Shown here piece after piece: positions 8,296 to 17,499 of a stretch of 64,000 nt of DNA; within the stretch, counting starts at the first letter, position 1, and the number at the start of each line of letters is the position of its first letter. This DNA comes from Pareuzebyella sediminis. Lineage in GTDB: Bacteria; Bacteroidota; Bacteroidia; Flavobacteriales; Flavobacteriaceae. A program made the translations under genes and the position numbers. The DNA is taken from the NCBI RefSeq assembly GCF_008367235.1, contig NZ_VTZS01000005.1:326163-390162 (forward strand). The letters run 5' to 3'. The notes beneath the pieces were generated by a model. It saw only the letters and a program-made list of their open reading frames with translations, was not told the origin of the DNA and did not search any database.

Positions 8296-10041
8296 ATGAG
8301 AAATAATGTTTGGTTATATTTCATTTTAGCCCTATTACTGGCTTGTGACCAGAACGATGAAATAGTGGATGAACCCACGGTTGAGGTCGGGACTCTCGAA
8401 ATTCATATCACGGCCGAAGAAGCCTTTGTTTCCGGGTTCGAAGTGTCGGTTTCACCAGGGCAGCCATCTAAAGTTTCTACAGATGATGGCCCGATTACCT
8501 ACACCGATCTTGCTATAGGAATTTATGAAATTACTATCGAAAATAGCGAAAGTGGGGAATCCTTTAGCCGGAGTGTAACGGTGACGACCAATAACACTAT
8601 TCGTGTAGAGTTTGTAGTTGTAGCACCTTCTCAACCAATTCAGGAAACTCCGTTAAGCCTTCAAACCCTTTTATCGGATTCTTATGCGATTCTAAGGTCA
8701 ATTTTCGACGCTGATGGTTATATTTTTTATTGGGGCGATATCGGCACTGATATCCTACGTGATAATCCCATGGAAGATTCTAGCGCCTACCCCTTTGATA
8801 ACTATGTTTTTGATTCAAGTAATTATACTATTAATGAGTTCTGGTCTAGGCATTATCAGGCCATATCCCTATTGAATAGGGGTTTGGCCGCATTAGGTTC
8901 AGGAGAATACGATAAGGAAGAAGAGATAGATAGTGTTGAGGTAAGTGGGGAGTTAAGGTTTTTACGCGCATTATACTACTTTAATTTGGTAAAGATGTTC
9001 GGAAACCCGGTGGTAGTAAATAGCTATGTCAATAATCTTGATATTCAACCGGTTTTTGAGCAAGGTGGTCTTGAAACATATGAATTGATCGTCGATGATC
9101 TACAAGCAGCAATTTCAAGCCTTCCCTTTAGTTACACAAGCAATAAAGCCTCCAGGGCAGCTGCACAAGCGCTTTTAGGAAAGGTCTATTTGCAAATGGC
9201 CGGTTTTCCCCTACTTCAGACAGATAAGTATGTTTTGGCCAAGGACCAATTGACGCCCCTGGTGGGATTGTATCAACTAGAGGAAAATTATGCGGATGTA
9301 TTCGCAATTTCCAACGAAAATGCAAATACGGAAGTTATTTTTACGATAGCTTATGGGTCTTCAGAAGCTGCTAATGGTAGCAATTATGGCGTGATTTGGG
9401 GGCCGATGGGAGCCGTCAAAAATGACCGTTTACTTTTGGTACCGGATTTTCCGGAAATCTATTTGTACGGTGACGAGACGTTTGACGATCCGGTTAGTTT
9501 TCCAATTGGTTTGGTTGACCGGCGTTTTGAAATAAATGTGGCTACTTTTAAAAGGGAAGGTGGTATGCGGATAGACTTGGAGGAAAGAAATAATTGGAGG
9601 CCTTTTAAATGGAACCAAAATTTGTCGTCCGTGGACTATGATTCTGGGGGTTTTGATTTTCCTTATTTGCGCTATGCAGATGTGCTTCTCATGTTGGCCG
9701 AAATAGAAAATCAATTGAACGGTCCCACGGCTTACGCCTTGGATTTGATCAATCAGGTCAGGTACAGGGCATTTGGGCCCGGTAATGGCAATATTGAATC
9801 GGGATTAAGCCAAGCAGGGCTTTTTGAGCTAATCTTGGAGGAAAGAAAACGTGAATTTTGTTTTGAGGGCCATCGAAAGGACGACCTAATTCGGACCCAA
9901 AGATTAGAGATGACCATAAGCGACTATAATATGGCCAATCCTCAAGACAGCAGAGATTTTCAGATCCATGAATATTTGTGGCCTATCCCAGATAGTGAAA
10001 TCAACACGAACCCCAACGTGGTACAAAATCCAGGATACTAA
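8296..10041 (+). CDS. SusD/RagB-family outer-membrane lipoprotein, without a SusC partner
   Basis: A 581-residue protein. The signal peptide ends in the lipobox LLAC with the acceptor Cys at residue 17. Residues about 25-110 form a beta-rich domain of PEGA or carboxypeptidase-regulatory type (GTLEIHITAEEAF, then GIYEITIEN). The rest is a SusD-like helical domain: NRGLAALGSGEY, ELRFLRALYYFNLVKMFG, ALLGKVYLQMAGFPL, LRYADVLLMLAEIENQL and the closing NTNPNVVQNPGY. SusD proteins sit over a TonB-dependent SusC channel and capture glycans or peptides. No SusC or glycan-degrading gene is adjacent, so the substrate is unknown. The extra N-terminal domain is less usual. Confidence 0.88.
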   Translation: MRNNVWLYFILALLLACDQNDEIVDEPTVEVGTLEIHITAEEAFVSGFEVSVSPGQPSKVSTDDGPITYTDLAIGIYEITIENSESGESFSRSVTVTTNNTIRVEFVVVAPSQPIQETPLSLQTLLSDSYAILRSIFDADGYIFYWGDIGTDILRDNPMEDSSAYPFDNYVFDSSNYTINEFWSRHYQAISLLNRGLAALGSGEYDKEEEIDSVEVSGELRFLRALYYFNLVKMFGNPVVVNSYVNNLDIQPVFEQGGLETYELIVDDLQAAISSLPFSYTSNKASRAAAQALLGKVYLQMAGFPLLQTDKYVLAKDQLTPLVGLYQLEENYADVFAISNENANTEVIFTIAYGSSEAANGSNYGVIWGPMGAVKNDRLLLVPDFPEIYLYGDETFDDPVSFPIGLVDRRFEINVATFKREGGMRIDLEERNNWRPFKWNQNLSSVDYDSGGFDFPYLRYADVLLMLAEIENQLNGPTAYALDLINQVRYRAFGPGNGNIESGLSQAGLFELILEERKREFCFEGHRKDDLIRTQRLEMTISDYNMANPQDSRDFQIHEYLWPIPDSEINTNPNVVQNPGY

Positions 10042-10050
10042 ATTCTTTAC

Positions 10051-10815
10051 TTATTTTCTGATTCCCTTAACGAAAGATTCCACATTTTTAGGTCCTTCTG
10101 CCATTACATGTTTGATGAACGCCGATCCGATGATGGCACCATGGGCTGACTTGGTCGCTTGTTGAAAAGTTTCCTTATTGCTGATGCCAAAGCCGACAAT
10201 CTGGTGGTTTGAAAGGTTCATGTCTGCGATACGTTTGAAGTACCGTTGTTGTTCTTCCCCAAAACCGGATTTGGCACCGGTTACGCTTGCAGAACTTACC
10301 ATGTAAATGAAACCTTTCGACACGCTATCGATGAACCGGATGCGTTCTTCAGAGGTCTGCGGAGTAATTAAAAAGATATTTATCAGTCCATATTTTTCGA
10401 AAATGGGCTGATATTCAGAATGATAGACGTCGACCGGTAAATCGGGTATAATGAGCCCATCTATGCCGATATCCTTACATTTTCTACAAAAATCTTCGAC
10501 ACCGTATTTTAGTATGGGATTGAAATACCCCATAATGATAAGGGGAATAGCAACAGATTTGCGAATATCTTCTAGCTGTTCAAAAAGAATTTTGGTCGTC
10601 ATTCCATTCTTAAGTGCCTGGGTCGAACTTTTTTGAATCGTAGGACCATCGGCCAAGGGGTCGCTAAAGGGAAGGCCTATTTCAATAAAATCTACTCCGC
10701 TTTTTTCCAAATCTTGAATAAGGGGCACGGTATCGTTCAATGATGGAAACCCTGCCGTAAAATAGATGGATAGTAGTTTATGATTTTCCTGAAGCTTCTG
10801 CTGTATTCGATTCAT
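10051..10815 (-). CDS. trpA: Tryptophan synthase alpha chain
   Basis: Cleaves indole-3-glycerol phosphate to indole and glyceraldehyde 3-phosphate, passing indole to TrpB. With the start at 10815 (MNRIQQKLQENHKLLSIYFT) it has 254 residues, the normal length; a longer ATG at 10857 would add 14 residues without homology that I can see. The catalytic Glu lies in DFIEIGLPFSDPLADGPTIQ and the catalytic Asp in GLIIPDLPVD. The phosphate-binding region GFGISNKE is also present. It is the last gene of the trp operon and meets the SusD-like gene head-on with only 9 nt between the stops. Confidence 0.96.
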   Translation of the reverse strand: MNRIQQKLQENHKLLSIYFTAGFPSLNDTVPLIQDLEKSGVDFIEIGLPFSDPLADGPTIQKSSTQALKNGMTTKILFEQLEDIRKSVAIPLIIMGYFNPILKYGVEDFCRKCKDIGIDGLIIPDLPVDVYHSEYQPIFEKYGLINIFLITPQTSEERIRFIDSVSKGFIYMVSSASVTGAKSGFGEEQQRYFKRIADMNLSNHQIVGFGISNKETFQQATKSAHGAIIGSAFIKHVMAEGPKNVESFVKGIRK

Positions 10816-10882
10816 TTTGATAGGCGTGTCGGAAATGGGATCTTGAATTTTTGTCATTGATGGGTGGGCTTATGTTTACTTT

Positions 10883-12064
10883 CTAGAGTCCAAAATAGTC
10901 TATATACGTTTCTAGGTCTTTGTCGCCCCGCCCGGAGAGGTTCACGACCACGATGTCATCAGGGTTGAACTTTCGTTGTTCAAAAATCGCTAAGGCATGC
11001 GACGATTCTATTGCTGGAATAATACCTTCGGTCTTGCAGAGGTTCAAACCGGCTTTCATGGCATCGTCGTCAGTAATGCTAATAAATTCAGCCCTTCCGG
11101 ATCGATATAGGTGGGCGTGCATCGGACCCACACCGGGATAGTCCAACCCTGCAGAAATGGAATAGGGTTCCGTAATCTGCCCATCGGTAGTCTGCATCAA
11201 TAGGGTTTTGCTTCCATGAATGATGCCTACCTTTCCCAAAGCCGATGTAGCAGCACTTTCCCCTGTATCGATACCTTTTCCGGCCGCTTCGACGGCAATG
11301 ATTCCCACTTCTTCATTGTCTAGATAATGATAATAGGCACCTGCGGCATTGCTGCCGCCACCGACACAGGCTACGACGTAATCAGGGTTCTCACGGCCTT
11401 CTTTCTCTTTCAATTGCCATTTGATCTCTTCAGAAATGACCGACTGAAATCGGGCGACCATATCCGGATAGGGGTGTGGCCCAACGACCGACCCGATAAT
11501 ATAATGGGTATCGACCGGGTTATTTATCCAATCACGAATGGCCTCGTTTGTAGCGTCTTTTAACGTCCGACTGCCCGATAGGGCCGGTCTTACTTCAGCA
11601 CCCAACATTTTCATTCGTGCGACGTTAGGAGCTTGGCGTGCAATATCGATCTCGCCCATATATACCACACATTCAATTCCCATAAGGGCACATACGGTGG
11701 CCGTGGCCACCCCGTGCTGTCCTGCACCGGTTTCGGCGATAATACGATTCTTACCCAATTTTTTGGCCATTAAAATTTGACCAATGGTATTATTGACCTT
11801 ATGCGCTCCGGTATGGCAAAGGTCTTCCCGTTTGAGGTAGACCTTCGTATGGTACTTGTTCGAAAATCGCTCCCCAAAATATAACGGTGTCGGCCGACCC
11901 ACATAGTCCTTAAGTAATTTAGAGAATTCTTCTTTGAAAGAAGGCTCTTGCATAATCTGGATGTATTGCCGACGAAGTTCTTCGGTATTCGGGTAGAGCA
12001 TTTCAGGGATAAATGCTCCCCCGAATTCTCCGTAATATCCTTTTTCGTTTGCGTGATATGACAT
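10883..12064 (-). CDS. trpB: Tryptophan synthase beta chain
   Basis: A PLP enzyme that joins indole and serine to make tryptophan. The start at 12064 gives [20 protein letters not shown] and 393 residues; the alternative ATG at 12088 adds eight residues. The PLP lysine lies in [15 protein letters not shown], the catalytic Glu in [12 protein letters not shown] and the phosphate loop in [10 protein letters not shown]. It precedes trpA in the usual B-A order and follows the lipoprotein gene after about 96 nt. Confidence 0.97.
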   Translation of the reverse strand: MSYHANEKGYYGEFGGAFIPEMLYPNTEELRRQYIQIMQEPSFKEEFSKLLKDYVGRPTPLYFGERFSNKYHTKVYLKREDLCHTGAHKVNNTIGQILMAKKLGKNRIIAETGAGQHGVATATVCALMGIECVVYMGEIDIARQAPNVARMKMLGAEVRPALSGSRTLKDATNEAIRDWINNPVDTHYIIGSVVGPHPYPDMVARFQSVISEEIKWQLKEKEGRENPDYVVACVGGGSNAAGAYYHYLDNEEVGIIAVEAAGKGIDTGESAATSALGKVGIIHGSKTLLMQTTDGQITEPYSISAGLDYPGVGPMHAHLYRSGRAEFISITDDDAMKAGLNLCKTEGIIPAIESSHALAIFEQRKFNPDDIVVVNLSGRGDKDLETYIDYFGL

Positions 12065-12160
12065 ATCTAATTTTATTGTTCCCACCAAGTGGAAAATCTG
12101 TTTCAGAACACTTAGCTTAACTAAAACCCACAGGTTCTAAGCGGTATTCCCTAAAGTTTT

Positions 12161-12643
12161 TTATTCCAGTGCCCGGGTATTGGCCACTTCTCGATGGAGC
12201 TTCCATATTCCATCTTTTTTATCTTTTTTCAAAACGGCCAGAAATGTAGCCGTTAACTCAACGGACTCTCCATTTTCATCGGTATAAAAAGTGGAACTCG
12301 TTCCAAAATCATAGGCCACACTATCACTGACAATAATAGTCTCTTGGGGTTTCATAACCAAACTGTCGTAACTGAAAAGGCCGGAAGGATTGCTTCTTAA
12401 CTTTTTAAACGGCTCCCATGCTCCGCATTCAGGGGTTAGGGACTTTACATTTTGAGTGGCATACGACATGAGATCCCCAAACCTATTTTCTTTAATGGCC
12501 AATTGAAAAGCTGTTCTCGTTTCTTCTATCAATGCCAGTTCAGCTTTGACATCAAGTGTATTTCCAGTATGTTCCTCATTCTTTTTACTTTTGTTGCAAC
12601 AAAGGCAAACTAAAATCATTGAAGTTAATAGCAGTTTTTTCAT
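12161..12643 (-). CDS. Small lipoprotein with an NTF2/SnoaL-like domain, inside the trp operon
   Basis: A 160-residue protein. The first residues form a lipoprotein-like signal, MKKLLLTSMILVCLCCNKSK, with Cys in the lipobox. The rest has the order seen in NTF2/SnoaL-like (DUF4440-type) proteins: a first helix (LALIEETRTAFQLAIKENRFGDLMSYAT), then beta strands (VAYDFGTSSTFYTDENGE, ELTATFLAVLKKD) ending in WKLHREVANT. These domains are small cone-shaped folds with many roles, so function is open. It stands between trpF and trpB in the same direction with short gaps, and has no known part in tryptophan synthesis. Confidence 0.7.
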   Translation of the reverse strand: MKKLLLTSMILVCLCCNKSKKNEEHTGNTLDVKAELALIEETRTAFQLAIKENRFGDLMSYATQNVKSLTPECGAWEPFKKLRSNPSGLFSYDSLVMKPQETIIVSDSVAYDFGTSSTFYTDENGESVELTATFLAVLKKDKKDGIWKLHREVANTRALE

Positions 12644-12684
12644 GCACCGGTGTTTTTATTGTTGTTACTACTTTTATTTGAATA

Positions 12685-13374
12685 TTAAAATTGTTGCATA
12701 TCTTCTATAAATCTTTTCAATCGTTTTATATCCTTCCATCCCGGTTCGATTTCAAATCCACTGTTGACATCAAGGGCATGGCAGTACTTCGACTCAGGTC
12801 GCTCTAAAAATGTTTTGATGGAATCTAATTGATCCGGACCGATACCTCCACTTAAAAAATAAGGTTTGGTCGAAGGGTATTTTTCAAGGACCCTCCAGTC
12901 AAAAGTATACCCATTACCACCAGGAAGTTTCCCCTTGGTATCGAAAAGAAAGAAGTCACAAACTGGTTCATAGGGCATTACTACCGAAAAGTCAAAATTG
13001 TCTTTTATTGAAAACACCTTAATGACTGCAACATGCGGGGCCTTTTCTTTGACCGATGCGCAGAAATCCGGGTTTTCATTTCCATGTAATTGAACCAATA
13101 AAAGTTGATAATCCTCAATTCTCTCCAGAACTGTGGATAGACTGGCATCGACGAATACCCCGACCTTTCTTATTCGGTGCGGGAGATGAGGTAGGGCGCC
13201 CTTGAAATAGCGTTGAGAAGGTTCCCAAAAAATAAATCCCATATAATCAGGTTGCAATGCCGTTACTTCCAAAGGATTCTTTTTCATGCCACAAACCTTA
13301 AGTTTAAGATTTGCCGTATCCCGTATGGTGGGCTTTTCTTTTTTTTGGGTATAGTTATAATCCATTTCGGTCAT
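12685..13374 (-). CDS. trpF: Phosphoribosylanthranilate isomerase
   Basis: Converts phosphoribosylanthranilate to the ribulose form. The catalytic Cys is in KLKVCGMKKNP and the general acid Asp in VGVFVDASL. The phosphate-binding part LSGGIGPDQL and DVNSGFE follow. Length is 229 residues with the ATG at 13374, which includes about 22 residues before the conserved KLKVCGMK; a shorter start is possible. It begins 9 nt after trpC. The enzyme is a stand-alone protein, not fused to TrpC as in enterobacteria. Confidence 0.94.
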   Translation of the reverse strand: MTEMDYNYTQKKEKPTIRDTANLKLKVCGMKKNPLEVTALQPDYMGFIFWEPSQRYFKGALPHLPHRIRKVGVFVDASLSTVLERIEDYQLLLVQLHGNENPDFCASVKEKAPHVAVIKVFSIKDNFDFSVVMPYEPVCDFFLFDTKGKLPGGNGYTFDWRVLEKYPSTKPYFLSGGIGPDQLDSIKTFLERPESKYCHALDVNSGFEIEPGWKDIKRLKRFIEDMQQF

Positions 13375-13383
13375 ATCGTCTAA

Positions 13384-14175
13384 TTAAACCGTACGATATA
13401 GGTCATTTATAAATGTTTGCGCACTGTCCCCAGGGTTCGAGGTCTTCATAAAATTTTCTCCGATCAAAAAACCCTCGTAACCGTAGCTTTTTAAATCTTG
13501 AATGGCTTCCACCGAACTGATTCCGCTTTCCGATACCTTGACGAAATCGTCGGGAATTTTTAGGGATAGTGTTTTGCTGGTGTCCAAATGCACCTCAAAG
13601 GTCTTTAGGTTACGGTTGTTCACACCGATCATATCAAGACTGGGCATCATCGACTTTTTCAGTTCTTCTTCATTGTGTATTTCCAACAAAACCTCCAGTC
13701 CCAAATTTTTTGCCAATTCAGAAAGTGCTTTGACTTCTTCTCGTTGCAGTACCGCTGCAATAAGTAGGATTACATCGGCCCCATGGGCCTTTGCCTCTAA
13801 AATTTGATATTCGTCGACAATAAACTCTTTGCGTAGCAAAGGCAAATCGACCACGGCCCTAGTAAGCAATAAATCCTCCAACGAGCCACCAAAATATTTG
13901 AGATCGGTCAGCACGCTCATTCCACATACCCCTGCATTTTCGTAGCCGCAAGCCACTTGCGCTACATTGGTGTTTTGATTGATCACTTGTTTAGAGGGCG
14001 AACGTCTCTTATGCTCTGCGATAATACCCGTTTCACTTTCCTTTAACCGTGACACCAGAGAAATACAGGGCCGTTGAAATAGGTAGGAGGTCTCCCATTG
14101 AGAGGCAGGTACCACCTTTTTTTTTAGCGCTACTTCTTTTCGCTTATCAGCAATTATTTTTTCGAGTATGTTCAT
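13384..14175 (-). CDS. trpC: Indole-3-glycerol phosphate synthase
   Basis: A 263-residue TIM-barrel enzyme that closes the indole ring. The active-site parts are visible: IIAEHKRRSPSKQVI near residues 52-66 with the catalytic Lys and Ser-Pro-Ser, LLRKEFIVDEYQI, VLLEIHNEEEL, IGVNNRNLKTFEV and VKVSESGISS. Length is normal. Co-directional with trpD upstream (about 88 nt) and trpF downstream (9 nt). Confidence 0.96.
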   Translation of the reverse strand: MNILEKIIADKRKEVALKKKVVPASQWETSYLFQRPCISLVSRLKESETGIIAEHKRRSPSKQVINQNTNVAQVACGYENAGVCGMSVLTDLKYFGGSLEDLLLTRAVVDLPLLRKEFIVDEYQILEAKAHGADVILLIAAVLQREEVKALSELAKNLGLEVLLEIHNEEELKKSMMPSLDMIGVNNRNLKTFEVHLDTSKTLSLKIPDDFVKVSESGISSVEAIQDLKSYGYEGFLIGENFMKTSNPGDSAQTFINDLYRTV

Positions 14176-14263
14176 ACTTCAACGCATTATTTTTCCTTAG
14201 TTTTCGAGTTTGCTCAAGAGCATTTGGATGTGGGCGAGGTCTTTGTTCTGTTGGGCATATGAT

Positions 14264-15259
14264 CTAGTTTTTACTTAACTCCTGCAATTTTTTTAAGGCC
14301 TTCAAACCTCTGCCGCTCATTAAAGAGTCCTGCGCCTGTTCGAAGCCGTCTCTTGGGCTCAAATTCTTGACCGTAGCGATGGCTACCCCAGCATTGGCAC
14401 AAACTACGTCGTTTTGAGATTTGCTACCCCGACCTTGTAGGATATCAAGAAAAATTTGTGCCGATTCTTCGATGGTATCTCCCCCTACAATATCGGACTT
14501 TTGAACTGCCGTAACCCCAAAGTCTTCTGGTTTTAGAATGCCTTCTGAATTATTTGAAATGGTTTTGGTATTGCCGGTCAATGAGATTTCGTCATATCCG
14601 TCAAGGGCGTGCAGTACCGTGAACCTTTTGTCCGTATTCTGGTAAAGGTACCCATACATTCGAGCCAATTCGAGGTTAAAGACACCCACCATTTGGTTTT
14701 TTGGAAAAGCGGGGTTGACCATAGGGCCTAGCATATTAAAAAATGTTTTGACGGCAAGTTCACGTCGTATGGGCGCCACATTTTTCATCGCCGGATGAAA
14801 TAAGGGAGCATGCAATACACAGATGCCCGCTTCATCAATACTTTTCTCCAAAAAATCAGCTTCATTACTGAACTTGACACCTAAAAACTCCATGACATTA
14901 CTGCTTCCACACTTTGAGGATACCCCATAATTTCCATGTTTCGTGACTTTCACACCGGCGCCCGCTGTAACAAAGGAAGCCAAGGTAGAAATGTTAAAGG
15001 TGTCTTTGCCATCTCCGCCAGTACCGCACAGATCTATTGGGTTATATTGCGATAAATCTACCGACAAACAGAGTTCCAGTAGGGCATCTCGAAAACCTTC
15101 GAGTTCTTCTATAGTCACACTTCGCATCATATATACAGTCAAAAAGGCCGCAATTTGACTGGTATTGTAATCGCCGTTGGCAATATTGACCAAAACCTGT
15201 TTGGCATCTTCCTTCGGAAGAATTTCGTGGTTGATCAATCTGTTCAATATTTCTTTCAT
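14264..15259 (-). CDS. trpD: Anthranilate phosphoribosyltransferase
   Basis: A 331-residue enzyme that moves phosphoribosyl from PRPP to anthranilate. The PRPP-binding GTGGDGKDTFNIST is at about residues 81-94, KHGNYGVSSKCGS follows, and the anthranilate-side HPAMKNVAPIRREL is near residue 170. Not fused to TrpG, unlike in E. coli. It lies in the third position of the operon, with gaps of about 112 nt to trpG and 88 nt to trpC that hold no recognisable gene. Confidence 0.96.
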   Translation of the reverse strand: MKEILNRLINHEILPKEDAKQVLVNIANGDYNTSQIAAFLTVYMMRSVTIEELEGFRDALLELCLSVDLSQYNPIDLCGTGGDGKDTFNISTLASFVTAGAGVKVTKHGNYGVSSKCGSSNVMEFLGVKFSNEADFLEKSIDEAGICVLHAPLFHPAMKNVAPIRRELAVKTFFNMLGPMVNPAFPKNQMVGVFNLELARMYGYLYQNTDKRFTVLHALDGYDEISLTGNTKTISNNSEGILKPEDFGVTAVQKSDIVGGDTIEESAQIFLDILQGRGSKSQNDVVCANAGVAIATVKNLSPRDGFEQAQDSLMSGRGLKALKKLQELSKN

Positions 15260-15371
15260 TCTTATTTTTTCTTTTAGGATTTATGAGGATATAGATCCAC
15301 TTATGTGCGGGTTTTTTATCAAGAATCAAACGAATCTTAAGGTTTCAGTTCATCGATTTCACCTAATTCTA

Positions 15372-15938
15372 CTATTTCTTTTTAACCCAATTTTCCAACA
15401 TTTTCTTTCCGTCAGGGGTTAATACCGATTCCGGATGGAATTGCACGGCGCACACGTCATAGCTCTTATGTCTCAATGACATGATCTGCCCGTTTTCGTC
15501 TACCGAAGTGGCCTCGAGAACCTCTGGTAGATTAGGGTGTACGACCCAAGAATGATATCGGCCAACCTCAATTTCATTGGGAATTCCTTCAAAGATAATA
15601 TCATCTTTGATTACTTTTATTTTAGTTGCAGTGCCATGGTACACTTTATCTAGGTTAATCAACGACCCTCCGAATACCTCACCAATAGCTTGTAACCCTA
15701 GACAAACCCCGAAAATGCTCTTTGATGGTGCATACTTGGCAATAATATCTTTAAGAAGGCCCGCTTCATCAGGTATACCTGGTCCGGGAGAGAGTACAAT
15801 TTTTTCAAAGGCCTCGACTTCTTCCAAGGTCAGCTGATCGTTTCTTTTGACGGTTACCTCACAGTCTAAATCTTCTAGGTAATGCACCAGGTTGTAGGTA
15901 AAACTGTCGTAGTTGTCGATTACTAAAATCTTCTTCAT
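15372..15938 (-). CDS. trpG: Anthranilate synthase glutamine amidotransferase subunit
   Basis: Releases ammonia from glutamine for TrpE. It has 188 residues from the start at 15938 (MKKILVIDNYDSFTYN); an ATG two codons earlier at 15944 overlaps the trpE stop by 4 nt and is also possible. The catalytic Cys lies in GVCLGLQAIGE, and the His-Glu pair in CAVQFHPESVLTPDG. The coupling to trpE suggests translational coupling and 1:1 output. In some bacteria this subunit also serves aminodeoxychorismate synthesis; the trp operon position favours the tryptophan role. Confidence 0.95.
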   Translation of the reverse strand: MKKILVIDNYDSFTYNLVHYLEDLDCEVTVKRNDQLTLEEVEAFEKIVLSPGPGIPDEAGLLKDIIAKYAPSKSIFGVCLGLQAIGEVFGGSLINLDKVYHGTATKIKVIKDDIIFEGIPNEIEVGRYHSWVVHPNLPEVLEATSVDENGQIMSLRHKSYDVCAVQFHPESVLTPDGKKMLENWVKKK

Positions 15939-15940
15939 GC

Positions 15941-17338
15941 TCATATTGTTTTAGCAATTTCCAAAGCTTTGGTCAAGGCTCCCAGTTTATTATAGGTTTC
16001 CTGTAGTTCGTGTTCCGGATCGGAAGCCGCCACTAGCCCCGCACCGGCCTGGTAGTGCAAATGATGGTTTTTGCTAAGGAAGGTACGTATCATGATGGCA
16101 TGGTTGAAATTCCCATTAAAATCCATAAAGCCTATGGCACCGCCATAGTACCCCCGGCTTGTTTTTTCATACTTTTCGATCAATTGCATGGCCATATGTT
16201 TCGGTGCACCGCTCAACGTACCAGCGGGAAAGGTGTCTGCGACCACTTTCATGGTAGGAATATCTTTTTTCTTTTGTCCCGTAACCTTGGAAACCAAATG
16301 GATAACATGCGAAAAGAACTGTACTTCGCGATAATTTGCGACTTCGACCATATTTCCATTACGACTTAAGTCGTTTCTGGCTAAGTCGACCAGCATGACG
16401 TGTTCACTATTTTCTTTGTCGTCTTCGGTCAGCTCTTTGGCCAGAATAGCGTCTTGCTCATCGTTTCCGGTCCGTTTGAAGGTTCCTGCTATCGGATGTA
16501 TCTCGGCTCTTCCGTTTTTGACGATCAATTGAGCTTCTGGAGAACTTCCGAATATCTTAAAATCACCATAATCAAAATAAAATAGATAAGGGGAAGGGTT
16601 TACCGACCGCAGTGCCCGGTACACATTGAACTCATCGCCTTTGAAGCCTTGAGAAAATCTTCTTGAAAGCACTAGTTGAAAGACATCTCCCCGTTGGCAG
16701 TGTTTTTTGGCTAAACGCACATGCTCTTTGTAACCTTCATCCGGTAAATTGGAGATTGGTTCTCCTTCCAAAGAGAAGTTATAAGAGGCAAAATTACGCA
16801 CATTCAAAATCTGCTCTATTTCGGCAATATTCGAATCGCGTTGAAAACAGTGCGCGAAAATATAGGCCTCATTTTTAAAGTGATTGATGGCTATGATATT
16901 TTGATAGACGGCATAGAAAATATCGGGTATTTCAATAGATCCCTCCTTTTTGTTCAGTTCGATAGATTCAAAATAGCGCACCGAATCATAGGCCATATAG
17001 CCAAAGAGGCCGTTATAGATAAACTTAAAGTCATTGTTTTGGGTCTCGAACTTTTGGCTGAAATTATGTACAATTTCTGCTACGTCGGTCGTTTCTTTTA
17101 TAACGGTTTCAATTATAGTTCCGTCAGGAAACGTTTCCATGACCTTTTCATTTTCTACTTTTATCGAGGCAATCGGGTTACAGCAGATATAAGAAAAGCT
17201 GTTGTCATTAGCATGATAGTCGCTACTCTCCAGAAGAATACTATTAGGAAATCGATCTCGAATTTTAAGATAGACACTTACCGGTGTTATGGTGTCGGCA
17301 AGAATCTGTTTGAAATGGGTGGTTAGTTGATATGACAT
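15941..17338 (-). CDS. trpE: Anthranilate synthase component I
   Basis: A 465-residue chorismate-utilising enzyme that makes anthranilate. The N-terminal SILLESSDYH holds the LLES motif that in other TrpE proteins binds feedback-inhibiting tryptophan. The C-terminal catalytic part shows GDVFQLVLSRRF, FGSSPEAQL, HPIAGTFKRTG, DLARNDLSRNG, PAGTLSGAPKHMAMQLI, YYGGAIGFMDF and QAGAGLVAASDPEHE. It is the first structural gene of the operon, and its leader region (17360-17507) carries a Trp-rich leader peptide and a hairpin, so both attenuation and feedback inhibition are expected. Confidence 0.96.
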   Translation of the reverse strand: MSYQLTTHFKQILADTITPVSVYLKIRDRFPNSILLESSDYHANDNSFSYICCNPIASIKVENEKVMETFPDGTIIETVIKETTDVAEIVHNFSQKFETQNNDFKFIYNGLFGYMAYDSVRYFESIELNKKEGSIEIPDIFYAVYQNIIAINHFKNEAYIFAHCFQRDSNIAEIEQILNVRNFASYNFSLEGEPISNLPDEGYKEHVRLAKKHCQRGDVFQLVLSRRFSQGFKGDEFNVYRALRSVNPSPYLFYFDYGDFKIFGSSPEAQLIVKNGRAEIHPIAGTFKRTGNDEQDAILAKELTEDDKENSEHVMLVDLARNDLSRNGNMVEVANYREVQFFSHVIHLVSKVTGQKKKDIPTMKVVADTFPAGTLSGAPKHMAMQLIEKYEKTSRGYYGGAIGFMDFNGNFNHAIMIRTFLSKNHHLHYQAGAGLVAASDPEHELQETYNKLGALTKALEIAKTI

Positions 17339-17359
17339 AGAAATTGATATAAAATAAGT

Positions 17360-17384
17360 AAGGCCTGTCGTGATGACAAGCCTT
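17360..17384 (-). terminator. trp attenuator hairpin
   Basis: On the minus strand AAGGCTTGTC (17384-17375) pairs with GACAGGCCTT (17369-17360): ten pairs including one G-U, around the loop ATCAC. A T-rich tract (ACTTATTTTATAT) follows. It lies between the leader peptide stop (17413) and the trpE start (17338), the expected place for an attenuator. Confidence 0.8.
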
Positions 17385-17412
17385 ATATAGTTTTACTACA
17401 ATGATGCTCAGC

Positions 17413-17469
17413 TCACGAAATCTGTCGAGAGTTGTTCCACCACCAAGTATTTATTTTGAAATGTTTCAT
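17413..17469 (-). CDS. trpL: trp operon leader peptide
   Basis: An 18-codon ORF on the minus strand reading MKHFKINTWWWNNSRQIS and ending in TGA. Three consecutive Trp codons stand at 17437-17445. It starts about 24 nt after the expected transcript start of a perfect promoter and ends 28 nt before the attenuator hairpin. By the classical attenuation model, ribosome stalling at these codons when charged tRNA-Trp is scarce would prevent the terminator from forming. A short hairpin CTCTCGA/TCGTGAG (one T-T mismatch) overlaps the end of the ORF and could act as the pause structure. Confidence 0.85.
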   Translation of the reverse strand: MKHFKINTWWWNNSRQIS

Positions 17470-17499
17470 TAAAAATGAATTCGAAAATCTTAGTTGGCT

